From a virus: DNA of 52,192 bases. The notes under the pieces are model-generated. The model did not search any database. It had not been told where the DNA came from and saw only the letters and a program-made list of their open reading frames with translations. The DNA lies in IMG/VR virus record IMGVR_UViG_3300046167_000237, positions 1 to 52,192 of that record; one strand, 5' to 3'. Shown in pieces: positions 15,048 through 22,383 of the stretch. Numbering within the stretch: position 1 is the first letter of the stretch; every line of letters begins with the position of its first letter. The translations under genes were made by a program, and so were the position numbers.

Positions 15048-15065
15048 GTCAAGGCGTTGAGTTTG

Positions 15066-15094
15066 AAACGCCCCCACCGTAGGTGGGGCGTTTG
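15066..15094 (+). promoter_or_regulatory. Leader hairpin at the start of the 15083 ORF
   Basis: AAACGCCCC-(C)-ACC pairs with GGT-GGGGCGTTT around a three-base loop with one bulged C. The stem buries the GTG start at 15083 and begins about 13 bases after the expected transcription start. It could block translation, stabilise the RNA 5' end or act as an attenuator. Confidence 0.5.
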
Positions 15095-15382
15095 GCTAAA
15101 ACGAAAAAGACTTCTTCTACGAAGTTGAACTCGACGTTATACCACTTTTCCCACTTAACTAATAAAAACAATGGGTTAGCCTTGACAGACGTTGACGAAA
15201 AAAAACGCAGCAACCGTGAAAAATATCCCGAAATTGCTGCGTTTGTAGACAAGGTGCGCGAATATTTCCCCGATGCGAAGGTCACTGCTATTCGGAATTT
15301 ATCACCCGAAGAGATGGAGAAGCGGAAGGCGCGTCAAGCTCAAGCCAATCGCGAACAAGGCGTAAGGGTCTGGAAAGTTTAG
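15083..15382 (+). CDS. Small protein convergent with the primase-helicase, up to 99 aa
   Basis: The frame runs from a GTG inside the leader hairpin, or a later TTG (15092 or near 15178), to 15382. The C-terminal part is convincing: REKYPEIAAFVDKVREYFPD, AKVTAIRNLSPEEMEKRKAR and QAQANREQGVRVWKV, which resembles a short helical phage protein. The last 95 bases overlap the 3' end of the primase gene on the other strand. It has its own strong promoter, so it may be a regulator of replication or act partly as antisense RNA. Confidence 0.5.
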   Translation: MGRLAKTKKTSSTKLNSTLYHFSHLTNKNNGLALTDVDEKKRSNREKYPEIAAFVDKVREYFPDAKVTAIRNLSPEEMEKRKARQAQANREQGVRVWKV

Positions 15383-17231
15383 TAGCGATATACTCTGGAT
15401 CGTACCCATCGAGAGCCATGTCTTTCGCACGTTGCTTCGTTGACCTACTAGACACAACAACCTTTGCGTCTGTGATGTTATGCGCGGCAAAGCCTACCCA
15501 TTGCACACGGTCGTGCATGTCTGTCCACTCACGAACCTTACCGTATCTAACTTCCATAACCATGTAGAGCCTGTGATCTGGCGGTAGCTTTGCCTGTAGC
15601 TGTGGCCAGATGGGGTGATCGTATGACCCGTCGAAGATGCCTGCGTTCTGCTTGGCCGTCTCTTCGTCCGCAAAGACTTGCGCCACTCTGATCTGCGTCT
15701 CCAGCACAGTAAGCTGGTTGGTTGAACCTGCTTCTCTACCCATGCCACCCTCGGATGGTTTGTTCGAATGGTGTACCATGATCACAGACAAGCCAGAGTT
15801 GCGGAGCTTGACCGCCAGCTTGTTGATCTTTGCCCACTCGTCTGCGGAGTTTTCGCCAAGTCCGGGGTAGGCTGAACGGATGGTGTCGATCACGACAACG
15901 TCTGGCTTGGCGTATTCGATCCAGCCTTGCAGTTCCATCAAGCCTTCACGTTGGTTGAGGTCAATCTCTTTGTCATCAACGAATGGCGTCCAGATGTTAA
16001 GGCGGTCTTGTGTGTCGCCGTGCATGTGCCGCATCTCCATCAGACGCTTGGCAATGGTGGACATACCCATTTCAAAATCGAGGTAGAGAACTCGTGCAGG
16101 TCTGCCGATTTCGAACGGGCCAAAGTATTTTCGACCCGCCGCCATGGAGGACATTGCATGTTGAACAAACATGGATTTGCCGTGGCCCGAATAACCGAAG
16201 ACCTGCACGATAGTATTACTAGGAAGCCACGGTTCTATCAAGTAAGACTTAGCATCAGCTTGAGATAAAAGTTGCTCTGCATCCTTCATCTGGATGAGCT
16301 TTCGATCACGCTTTTCAGCCTGCTGTTCTGGATGCACCATTGGCTTGAAGTTGTAGTTGCCTTGGTCGTCAAACCGTTCGGGATGATTGCGCCTCTCGGC
16401 TTGCTCCATTGACTGCACAGTCGCCTCAAACTCAGGCTCGTCCAGTGCGTCAGCAAAGAACTCATTCATAAACGCGTGGCCTCTGACCCGCAGGTCTGGG
16501 CCGAAGTAACCTTCAAGAATACTCTCAGATATGTGGCGCATCACGCGCTCGTTACGCCCATTGCTCATGCCCGTGGGTATCTTGAGTGTGTTCGGAAAGT
16601 TATCGCGCACATACTTAGCCGTGCGATCCCATTCTGATATAAATTCGTCTGGCTGCAACGGCTGCACAGACGTCAGGTCTAGCTCCTCGAAGCTGAACTC
16701 ACCCTCTACTTTTTCATACAGGGTTGGTTGCCAGTCTTCCCACATGGGATAATCATCATAGTCGAGATACTGAGGGTAGTCCCAATGGTAGTGGTTCGAT
16801 GGCGGAAGAAGTGCGTAGCTCCCGTCGCCTCGGAAATCTAGCCCGTCTATCTTCGGCCAGTCTGCACCCCGGCTGTTGACCCCGGCACGAGGGCCGCGTC
16901 TGACACCGTCCTTGGGGTGTTCGAAGTATAGATGGACACCGCGCTTTGTTTTTACGCGGATGGGTGATCGCATGCCAGCATCGAATGCGGCATGCAATGC
17001 GTCTTCATTATCGCAATCGACGACGACTAAGCCAGAGACTGCGCCTGTAACGATGGCAATGTCATAGTTCGGCCATTGACCCCACCATCCATTCACCTCG
17101 TCTTCAGTTGGCAGTCTGTCTTGATACTCTCGCCATTTGATTGCGGGTCGCTTGCCTTCTGGCTTGATTGGAATGATGCTCCAACCTCTGTCCAGATATT
17201 CAAGTGCCGCGTCTAGTTTTGTCTTGGTCAT
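15288..17231 (-). CDS. Bifunctional primase-polymerase / RepA-like helicase
   Basis: 647 residues from the ATG at 17231. N-terminal Prim-Pol domain: LVVVDCDNED gives Asp72 and Asp74, GVHLYFEHP gives the His near 100, and GSYALLPPS lies near 138. The C-terminal RecA-like ATPase of the RepA/AAA_25 type has Walker A GYSGHGKS at 346-353, Walker B VVVIDT near 445 and VIMVHHSNKPSEGG. Together they make primers and unwind DNA at the phage origin. No DNA polymerase gene is in the window. It is coupled to the small regulator upstream by a 32-base overlap. Confidence 0.85.
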   Translation of the reverse strand: MTKTKLDAALEYLDRGWSIIPIKPEGKRPAIKWREYQDRLPTEDEVNGWWGQWPNYDIAIVTGAVSGLVVVDCDNEDALHAAFDAGMRSPIRVKTKRGVHLYFEHPKDGVRRGPRAGVNSRGADWPKIDGLDFRGDGSYALLPPSNHYHWDYPQYLDYDDYPMWEDWQPTLYEKVEGEFSFEELDLTSVQPLQPDEFISEWDRTAKYVRDNFPNTLKIPTGMSNGRNERVMRHISESILEGYFGPDLRVRGHAFMNEFFADALDEPEFEATVQSMEQAERRNHPERFDDQGNYNFKPMVHPEQQAEKRDRKLIQMKDAEQLLSQADAKSYLIEPWLPSNTIVQVFGYSGHGKSMFVQHAMSSMAAGRKYFGPFEIGRPARVLYLDFEMGMSTIAKRLMEMRHMHGDTQDRLNIWTPFVDDKEIDLNQREGLMELQGWIEYAKPDVVVIDTIRSAYPGLGENSADEWAKINKLAVKLRNSGLSVIMVHHSNKPSEGGMGREAGSTNQLTVLETQIRVAQVFADEETAKQNAGIFDGSYDHPIWPQLQAKLPPDHRLYMVMEVRYGKVREWTDMHDRVQWVGFAAHNITDAKVVVSSRSTKQRAKDMALDGYDPEYIATKLSRPLRLVRDWLELDAPSASPSLRVINSE

Positions 17232-17427
17232 AATCATCCTCTTCAAAGTATAAGTCTAAGTCTAGTTCTGGTTTCTGGGACTTGATCCTCTCCAAGACGA
17301 CGCTCGAAACGTATGCGCGATTGATCCATCCGTAGGGTGCTGTCCTTACAACCCCTGCGATCTGGGCAACCGCTGACGCTCCACCAAGGTCATCAATCAG
17401 ACGTTGGATGTTCAGCTTCGCTTGCAT
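17200..17427 (-). CDS. Cro-like small HTH regulator, 75 aa
   Basis: The product has a compact HTH: LIDDLGGASAVAQIAGVVRT, then APYGWINRAYVSSVVLERI, the spacing of Cro/CI-type or YdaS-like repressors, where GGASAVAQ(L/I)AGV is the usual helix-turn-helix start. The tail is acidic (LDLDLYFEEDDYDQ). It is the first gene of the leftward replication unit and overlaps the primase. It faces an operator palindrome at 17487, so it is the prime candidate for the protein that reads GGTGT-N7-ACACC and represses itself. Confidence 0.7.
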   Translation of the reverse strand: MQAKLNIQRLIDDLGGASAVAQIAGVVRTAPYGWINRAYVSSVVLERIKSQKPELDLDLYFEEDDYDQDKTRRGT

Positions 17428-17442
17428 ATAAATCTTCCTTTT

Positions 17443-17471
17443 TTGTTTTCAGACTTGCGTCTCTGTATAAT
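17443..17471 (+). promoter_or_regulatory. Rightward promoter of the recombination operon
   Basis: TTGTTT, a 17-base spacer and TATAAT (17466-17471); a second TATAAT follows at 17473. It drives the gene at 17541. A leftward promoter (TTGTAA with TATACA) can be read on the other strand, with its -35 inside the operator at 17487-17503. Confidence 0.6.
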
Positions 17472-17486
17472 GTATAATACTCTTTA

Positions 17487-17503
17487 GGTGTTTACAAGAC
17501 ACC
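17487..17503. promoter_or_regulatory. Operator palindrome GGTGT-N7-ACACC
   Basis: A perfect palindrome GGTGT-ttacaag-ACACC between the divergent Cro-like gene and the recombination operon. It covers the expected rightward start and the leftward -35, so binding would control both directions. Confidence 0.6.
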
Positions 17504-17540
17504 AAACGTAGTAGCTGGTGTCAGATTTACGGAGGTATAT

Positions 17541-17975
17541 ATGAGTGAAGTAGACAGTTGGTCTGTCTTTGAAGACACGGCCAGCACAGCACAAACCGCT
17601 GATATATCAGCAAATAAACTTGAGCCGCTTGCAGATGAGTACGCAAAACTCAAGTCACAAAGCGAGGCTATCGCCGACAGACTAGGCCAACTCGAAAATG
17701 AGATTGCCTATCTATTCCCCGAAGAAGCAGGGGAAATCGCCCAATCCACCACAAAGTTTGAGGTCATAGTGTCTCGCTCTGAGCGTTGGTCTTGGGACAA
17801 AGAAGCTCTGGAAAGAAAGTTCGGTGAGGGCAGTCTTCCTGACCACATCAAGCGCAGTCTTAGCGTGGACAAGCGCAAGTTTCAGAAGTTGCCACAGCAT
17901 GAGCAAGAAACCTTGCGCTATGCACTAACCCGAAAACTGGACAGACCGAAAGTGAAGGTGATCCCAAATGTTTAA
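17541..17975 (+). CDS. Hypothetical protein in the recombination operon, 144 aa
   Basis: The ATG has an ACGGAGGT ribosome site. Residues 25-60 form a coiled-coil (EPLADEYAKLKSQSEAIADR, LGQLENEIAYLFPEEAG), followed by a mixed region with FEVIVSRSERWSWDKEALER. This gene commonly sits ahead of Sak4-type ATPases in phages and may be a partner, but no activity is visible. It overlaps the Sak4 start by eight bases. Confidence 0.65.
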   Translation: MSEVDSWSVFEDTASTAQTADISANKLEPLADEYAKLKSQSEAIADRLGQLENEIAYLFPEEAGEIAQSTTKFEVIVSRSERWSWDKEALERKFGEGSLPDHIKRSLSVDKRKFQKLPQHEQETLRYALTRKLDRPKVKVIPNV

Positions 17976-18747
17976 GCCAATGTCGACGTCGGACGTGACA
18001 GAAAATGAACCGACAAAAACTCTATTGTATGCCCATCATGGCTACGGCAAGACCTATCAATGTCGCTACTATCAGAAGCGATTTGGCAAGGGCTTGATCT
18101 TATCTGGTGAAGCAGGGCTAAAATCTATTGAAGATGTAGCTATTGATTATCTGCCCTTCTCATCATGGGATGGCAAGCAAGACCCAGACAACGGCATCTA
18201 TTCGTTTCGTGGCATCTGGTCATTCATCGCATCTCCAGACTTCAAGAAGGCTGGCTACAAATGGGTAGCTATCGACAGCCTGACTGAGTTGTCTGAGCGT
18301 CTGATTGAGCATCTTGAGAAACAGCATGAGGGCAACAAGAACGCCTTCGCCATGTGGGGTGATTACAACCGCATGATGTTGGGTGCGCTCAAGGCTGTTC
18401 GTGACCTGCCTGTGCATGTGTACGTCACATGTCTGGCCAAGGAAGAGAAAGATGCGAACGACATGACGCATTACTGGCCGCTCGTCAAAGGCCAAGCGGT
18501 GTCTAAGCATGTCCCTGCATTGTTCGATCATGTCCTGTGCGGTGTCCGTACAACGGAGCCGAACGATCAAGGGAAGCCAAAGGTTCAGCGGTACATCGTG
18601 ACCGATGAGGTGTCTGGTTGGCACGGCAAGACGCGCGATCCGCGCAACCGTTTGAAGGCTTATGAAAAGTCAGATGACGTAACAGAATTACTGGCTCGGA
18701 TGTCTGCGCCAGAAGATGAAACATCACCCAAAGGAGAAAGCAAATGA
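17968..18747 (+). CDS. Sak4-like RecA-fold ATPase (AAA_24)
   Basis: 259 residues. Walker A AHHGYGKT at 22-29, then KGLILSGEAGLKS, Walker B-like WVAIDSLTEL near 108 and a polar strand VHVYVTCLAKEE. This is the phage AAA_24 family, whose studied members (Sak4) are single-strand annealing or RecA-like recombinases working with a phage SSB. The neighbours fit: the next gene is an SSB-like DUF669 protein and the one after is a nuclease. Confidence 0.8.
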   Translation: MFKPMSTSDVTENEPTKTLLYAHHGYGKTYQCRYYQKRFGKGLILSGEAGLKSIEDVAIDYLPFSSWDGKQDPDNGIYSFRGIWSFIASPDFKKAGYKWVAIDSLTELSERLIEHLEKQHEGNKNAFAMWGDYNRMMLGALKAVRDLPVHVYVTCLAKEEKDANDMTHYWPLVKGQAVSKHVPALFDHVLCGVRTTEPNDQGKPKVQRYIVTDEVSGWHGKTRDPRNRLKAYEKSDDVTELLARMSAPEDETSPKGESK

Positions 18748-19232
18748 GTGATTGGAATGGATTTGGGTCTCTCGACCTATCAAAAGTAGAAGCTGGCGGT
18801 GGAAGCACACGTCTGCAACCCGGAACGTACACTGTGAAATGTACAGACGCGAAAGTCGAAGCCATTGGTAGCACGAGCAACAAGAAGCTCGTGGCAGACT
18901 TTGTTGATGCGGCAGGCACTGGTGACATCCGCATGAACTTCAACATCGTTCACAACAATTCACAGGCACAAGAGATTGGCATGCGTCAGTTGAAGTCTTT
19001 CTTGATTGCTGGCAATCACCCAAGCCCAGATAAGCCCGGTGATGTGGCCAGTCTGAAAAACCTTGAGTGTAAGATCATCGTCGGCATGGGTAAGCCGTGG
19101 ATTAATCGCGACAATGTCGAGGTGACGACCAGTGAAATCAAAAAGTTCATGGCGTTGAATGAGCAAGCTGCGTCTGCGGCTTCATCTGCACAAGCACCCG
19201 CAAAGGACTTGGACGACGAAATCCCGTTTTAA
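18744..19232 (+). CDS. DUF669-like single-stranded-DNA-binding protein
   Basis: 162 residues overlapping the Sak4 gene by four bases. The OB-fold-like core reads RLQPGTYTVKCTDAKVEAIG, KKLVADFVDAAGTGDIRMNF and LECKIIVGMGKPWINRD. The C-terminal tail ends in an acidic-hydrophobic tip (AKDLDDEIPF), the hallmark of SSBs that recruit partner proteins. It probably coats DNA for Sak4 and the nuclease. Confidence 0.75.
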   Translation: MSDWNGFGSLDLSKVEAGGGSTRLQPGTYTVKCTDAKVEAIGSTSNKKLVADFVDAAGTGDIRMNFNIVHNNSQAQEIGMRQLKSFLIAGNHPSPDKPGDVASLKNLECKIIVGMGKPWINRDNVEVTTSEIKKFMALNEQAASAASSAQAPAKDLDDEIPF

Positions 19233-19241
19233 CAATAACAA

Positions 19242-19260
19242 GGGGGGCGAAACGCCCCCC
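19242..19260 (+). other. GC-rich hairpin between SSB and nuclease genes
   Basis: GGGGGGCG-AAA-CGCCCCCC, a perfect 8-bp stem with a three-base loop, ten bases after the SSB stop. No T-run follows, so it is not a standard terminator. It may protect the 3' end of an upstream mRNA or reduce readthrough into the nuclease. Confidence 0.55.
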
Positions 19261-19276
19261 AACCTTGAGGTAGGTT

Positions 19277-20092
19277 ATGAGCATAAAAGCTACGGAAGTT
19301 GTTGTTAAAATTGACGACGGATATGACAAACAAACAGAAGGCAGAGCCAGAGAATACATTGGGGCTTCGGGTGTCGGACATCCCTGTGACGCATACCAAG
19401 CATACAGTATGCGAGGATTTCCAAACACTGAGCCAGACGCTCGCCTCAAGCGCATATTCCGCTTGGGCCACATCCTCGAAGACGAAGTAGTCAAAGACCT
19501 TAAAGAAAAGGCTGACGTGCGGGTTTGGGAAGTTGATGGGCTGACTGGCAGGCAGCACACATATGAAGAATGGGAAGGCCACGTCGTCTGTCACATGGAC
19601 GGACACATCGAGTTGGACGACGGGATACTTCGCGTCTTGGAAATCAAGTCGATGAACGATGCCTCATTCAAAAAGTTTAAGAAGGATGGCGTGAAATATT
19701 CGCATCCAAGATACTACGCCCAGTTGATGATGATGATGGGCATGTCAAAAATTCACAGCAGTTTCTTTATCGCTGTCTGTAAGAATAACTCAGAGTACCA
19801 TGCAGAGATTGTGGACTACGATGAGTTCGAGTTCAGCCATCTCAAGGAGCGCGTTCAACGTGTGCTTGATGGCGGTGCCAGAAAGATCAGTACCGACAGT
19901 TCAGACTGGAGATGCCGAGGATGCTTCAAGTCTGGCGCATGCTGGGAAGGTGCCGAGGTCGGCAAGAGATGCCAGACTTGTCAGTTCGTCAGGCCAAAGC
20001 CAGATGGTGGATGGCACTGCAACAAGCATGACAAAGACGCGTCTGTCTTGTGTCAAGATTACAAGCTCTACGAGCCGTTACCGAAGGAGTGA
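19277..20092 (+). CDS. PD-(D/E)XK exonuclease with C-terminal Cys cluster
   Basis: 271 residues. The nuclease core shows GHILEDEVVKDL (helix with Glu), MDGHIELDDGI (Asp) and RVLEIKSM (Glu-x-Lys), then a helix with YYAQLMMMMG. The C-terminal third has seven or more Cys (RCRGCFKSGAC, KRCQTCQFVR, WHCNKHD, VLCQDY), suggesting a zinc or Fe-S cluster as in Cas4/AddB-type nucleases. It probably makes single-stranded ends for the Sak4/SSB pair. Confidence 0.75.
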   Translation: MSIKATEVVVKIDDGYDKQTEGRAREYIGASGVGHPCDAYQAYSMRGFPNTEPDARLKRIFRLGHILEDEVVKDLKEKADVRVWEVDGLTGRQHTYEEWEGHVVCHMDGHIELDDGILRVLEIKSMNDASFKKFKKDGVKYSHPRYYAQLMMMMGMSKIHSSFFIAVCKNNSEYHAEIVDYDEFEFSHLKERVQRVLDGGARKISTDSSDWRCRGCFKSGACWEGAEVGKRCQTCQFVRPKPDGGWHCNKHDKDASVLCQDYKLYEPLPKE

Positions 20093-20096
20093 TGTA

Positions 20097-20408
20097 ATGC
20101 AGAAAAGTTTTGACACATACCGCGAAGATTACAAATGGCTATCGGAAGCAATATCTGAACGATCCGCTCAGATCGAGGACAAAGAGAACGAGATACTGTC
20201 CATATCAGACAGGCTGACAGAGTTGCTTGCTGAAAAATCTAGCCCAGAAAACAAAGCACAATACGCAAGAGCCAGAGAGAAGCGGACGCGTCTGCGCGAG
20301 GAATGCGTAAGCATGCGTGCAGAGCTTAGAGATGAAAGCGCAAAGCGCGATTGGCTGATGCTGGAAGTGAAAATATTTTATGGGGGAAGCACTATTGAAA
20401 CGCGATGA
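20097..20408 (+). CDS. Coiled-coil hypothetical protein, 103 aa
   Basis: Starts at the ATG at 20097 (AAGGAGTG ribosome site), four bases after the nuclease stop. The whole protein is a charged heptad-like helix: WLSEAISERSAQIEDKENEI, LSISDRLTELLAEK, REKRTRLREECVSMRAEL. It is probably a dimeric coiled coil and perhaps an accessory of the recombination proteins. Its end overlaps the next gene by 29 bases. No family is recognised. Confidence 0.6.
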   Translation: MQKSFDTYREDYKWLSEAISERSAQIEDKENEILSISDRLTELLAEKSSPENKAQYARAREKRTRLREECVSMRAELRDESAKRDWLMLEVKIFYGGSTIETR

Positions 20409-20736
20409 AACTTTAGACATGGCCAAGGAACTTATCAATGGCCAGAGAGCAAAAGACTATGGCGATGCGTTTGAGAACCATGGTAAAATTGCCGATGGAT
20501 GGAACATAATTGTACGCGCGGCTATGAATGATCGGGGATACCTGACCGAACAGCACGTTATCTTGATGATGGATTGGGTCAAGACAGCTAGGTTGCTGAA
20601 CTGTCCTGACCATGATGACAGTTGGGTAGATAAGATTGGCTATTCAGCCTTGGGCGCAGAATTTACTGAGAACAACACTGAGATAAAGCAACGTCTCAAT
20701 ATGTTTACTGGCCAGCCAGACAAGATTAGAGGGTGA
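20380..20736 (+). CDS. DUF6378-like phage protein, 118 aa
   Basis: The sequence AKELINGQRAKDYGDAFENH, GKIADGWNIIVR and VILMMDWVKTARLLNCPDHD fits a widespread phage family (DUF6378) that is all-helical and resembles the MazG/dUTPase-2-like fold in its helix arrangement. The fold comment is a resemblance only. The function is unknown; nucleotide metabolism is a common guess. It is the last gene of the rightward recombination unit and runs up against the convergent lysin gene with no gap. Confidence 0.75.
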   Translation: MGEALLKRDETLDMAKELINGQRAKDYGDAFENHGKIADGWNIIVRAAMNDRGYLTEQHVILMMDWVKTARLLNCPDHDDSWVDKIGYSALGAEFTENNTEIKQRLNMFTGQPDKIRG

Positions 20737-21357
20737 CTAAGTCAGCCACCCGTAAATCTTTTTCGTCTGTTCTTTCCTATCGTCGAGACCGTGATACCCA
20801 CCGTTCACACGACGTGTAATCATCTTAATTACTTCGTCCGATACACCGTCGTCTGCAAGCTGGAAGAGCTTGTTGCGCTGGAAAAACCAAAGCGCACTGT
20901 CGAACGCATACTCTTCTTCAAGCATTGATGGCGCGTTCAAAACCTCTGGCAGACGCATATCTTTTGCAAACAGTCTGTAATTTGTATGCCCGGTGCATTG
21001 AAGAAATCCTCGGCCAATAAACATGGCAGCTTCTTTTTCGTTAATGTTGCCCATCCTGCCTGCATATACTTTGCCTGCCAGCTTTTCTGGGTTGCGTGCG
21101 TATGGCTCTGCATCCTGTACAGTCCTAAAGCGAGTAGGCCAGACTTTCTGTATTCTTTCGGGGCTGCTGTAGTACAGACTTTCCTTCACGCGTTTGAAGC
21201 CACCACTCTCGTGAGATGCCTGACCTAGCAAATGGGCCGCGCGTTCTGGTGATAGCTCGTAATGATCGGCGATAGCCCGTGCAGTGTTGGGGCCAAAGGC
21301 TCCGTCTGCTGTTACTCCGCATTTCTCTTGCAGAAGTTTCATAGCTTTGTTTGTCAT
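20737..21357 (-). CDS. GH19 endolysin (chitinase-like lysozyme)
   Basis: 206 residues. The start MTNKAMKLLQEKCGVTADGA with FGPNTARAIA is a shortened peptidoglycan-binding-1 repeat. The GH19 domain follows: AAHLLGQASHESGGFKRVKE with catalytic Glu50, YSSPERIQKVWPTRF, then MFIGRGFLQCTGHTNYRLFA and a final WFFQRNKL. These cleave peptidoglycan glycan chains in phage lysis. No signal peptide, so a holin must release it; holin-like genes lie directly upstream. Confidence 0.9.
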   Translation of the reverse strand: MTNKAMKLLQEKCGVTADGAFGPNTARAIADHYELSPERAAHLLGQASHESGGFKRVKESLYYSSPERIQKVWPTRFRTVQDAEPYARNPEKLAGKVYAGRMGNINEKEAAMFIGRGFLQCTGHTNYRLFAKDMRLPEVLNAPSMLEEEYAFDSALWFFQRNKLFQLADDGVSDEVIKMITRRVNGGYHGLDDRKEQTKKIYGWLT

Positions 21358-21448
21358 TGTGATTTCCTTACTTCAACATACAGACGCAAGCAGTTCACAA
21401 TGGTATTGATGCTGACCATCAGGAGGAGGAATGCTTGCCAAGTCTCCA

Positions 21449-21784
21449 TTATCTCGCGCCATTCGAGATATATTTGAGTTCGTTCTCAATGATTGCGACG
21501 CGTTGCTGAACTTCTGTGACCCTCGAAATCATGGATGCGAGACCTGAGATTTCTTCCCAGACTTCTTCCAGATCATCCCAGATGCGGCCAATGTCGTCGT
21601 TGTTGTTTGCAACATCACGCTTCAAGTTGATGTTGTCTTCTATGGCCATACGAGAGCCAAGCTGACTGACAGTTTCTTCGAGGCTTGATATGGTTGACGC
21701 CTGTTGTGAAACCCACCAGACGCCGCCTGCTAACTGAACTGCCATTGCGATAACCAAAGCAATCGGTAACTTAATATTATCCAT
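21449..21784 (-). CDS. Membrane-anchored coiled-coil protein, possible spanin-like
   Basis: The start at 21784 (MDNIKLPIALVIAMAVQLAG) is chosen because it begins a membrane helix and fits the neighbouring gene; the longer frame overlaps the holin. Residues 5-25 are a signal-anchor. The rest is heptad-rich (SSLEETVSQLGSRMAIE, DLEEVWEEISGLASM). The Rz-like layout next to the holin and endolysin suggests a spanin or phage lysis accessory, but no lipoprotein partner is visible. Confidence 0.6.
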   Translation of the reverse strand: MDNIKLPIALVIAMAVQLAGGVWWVSQQASTISSLEETVSQLGSRMAIEDNINLKRDVANNNDDIGRIWDDLEEVWEEISGLASMISRVTEVQQRVAIIENELKYISNGAR

Positions 21785-21785
21785 T

Positions 21786-22172
21786 CTACTTCCTACCTCC
21801 GAAGAACTGCTTGCCACCGCGAATACCAATGGCGGCACAACAGACGACATAAACGAGGTAGGTGTACCACTCCGGCAACTCAGCCAGACGGTCAAAGCCA
21901 TTCTTTACTGTTTGTTCCAGACCGGGAATGAAGCAGAGGATCACCGGGATCAGCACGATGACGGTTACGAACTCATCCTTGAGAGAGTTCTGTGTGCCTT
22001 GCGCCATGATGCGCTCCCAGTCTGCGACAGACGTCTTCTCTGAGAGCATAATCTTTGCTTTTGCTTCTGCTTCAGTCAGCTTCAGCTTTGCTTCGGCGGC
22101 TTGCTTCGTTGTCTTTGCGTCTAGCCAACTACCTGCCAGACTTGCGATGGGGCCAAGTAATGCTTGTATCAT
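21786..22172 (-). CDS. Holin of the gene-transfer-agent 3TM type
   Basis: 128 residues: Ala-rich N-terminal helix (MIQALLGPIASLAGSWLDAK), a charged helix, then two strong membrane segments, VTVIVLIPVILCFIPGLEQT and WYTYLVYVVCCAAIGIRGGK, ending KQFFGGRK. The layout, Trp in ADWERI and the IPGL motif fit the GTA_holin_3TM family, common in alphaproteobacterial phages. It would form the membrane lesion that lets the endolysin act. It overlaps the next small membrane gene by four bases. Confidence 0.75.
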   Translation of the reverse strand: MIQALLGPIASLAGSWLDAKTTKQAAEAKLKLTEAEAKAKIMLSEKTSVADWERIMAQGTQNSLKDEFVTVIVLIPVILCFIPGLEQTVKNGFDRLAELPEWYTYLVYVVCCAAIGIRGGKQFFGGRK

Positions 22173-22375
22173 TTTTCATGCCCCACCCATACAGCAAACG
22201 CACCCGTAAGTGCGCCTGTTACTGTTGCGGTCAACGCCGTTGCCTGTGTGCTGACGACGTCTTGGGGTAGTGACATGAACCACTCAATCACGCGTATATA
22301 CATGATGGTCATCACCAACATCATAATGCGCGGCATGATCTTCCACGCTAGAATTTTCTCCATTGCTACTGCCAT
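22169..22375 (-). CDS. Small two-helix membrane protein (holin/antiholin-like)
   Basis: 68 residues with two membrane helices (IMPRIMMLVMTIMYIRVIEW and TATVTGALTGAFAVWVGH) and a short loop SLPQDVVST. The size and place in the lysis cassette are typical of a second holin or antiholin. It overlaps the holin by four bases and follows the giant protein by eight bases. Confidence 0.65.
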   Translation of the reverse strand: MAVAMEKILAWKIMPRIMMLVMTIMYIRVIEWFMSLPQDVVSTQATALTATVTGALTGAFAVWVGHEK

Positions 22376-22383
22376 GTTTCACC

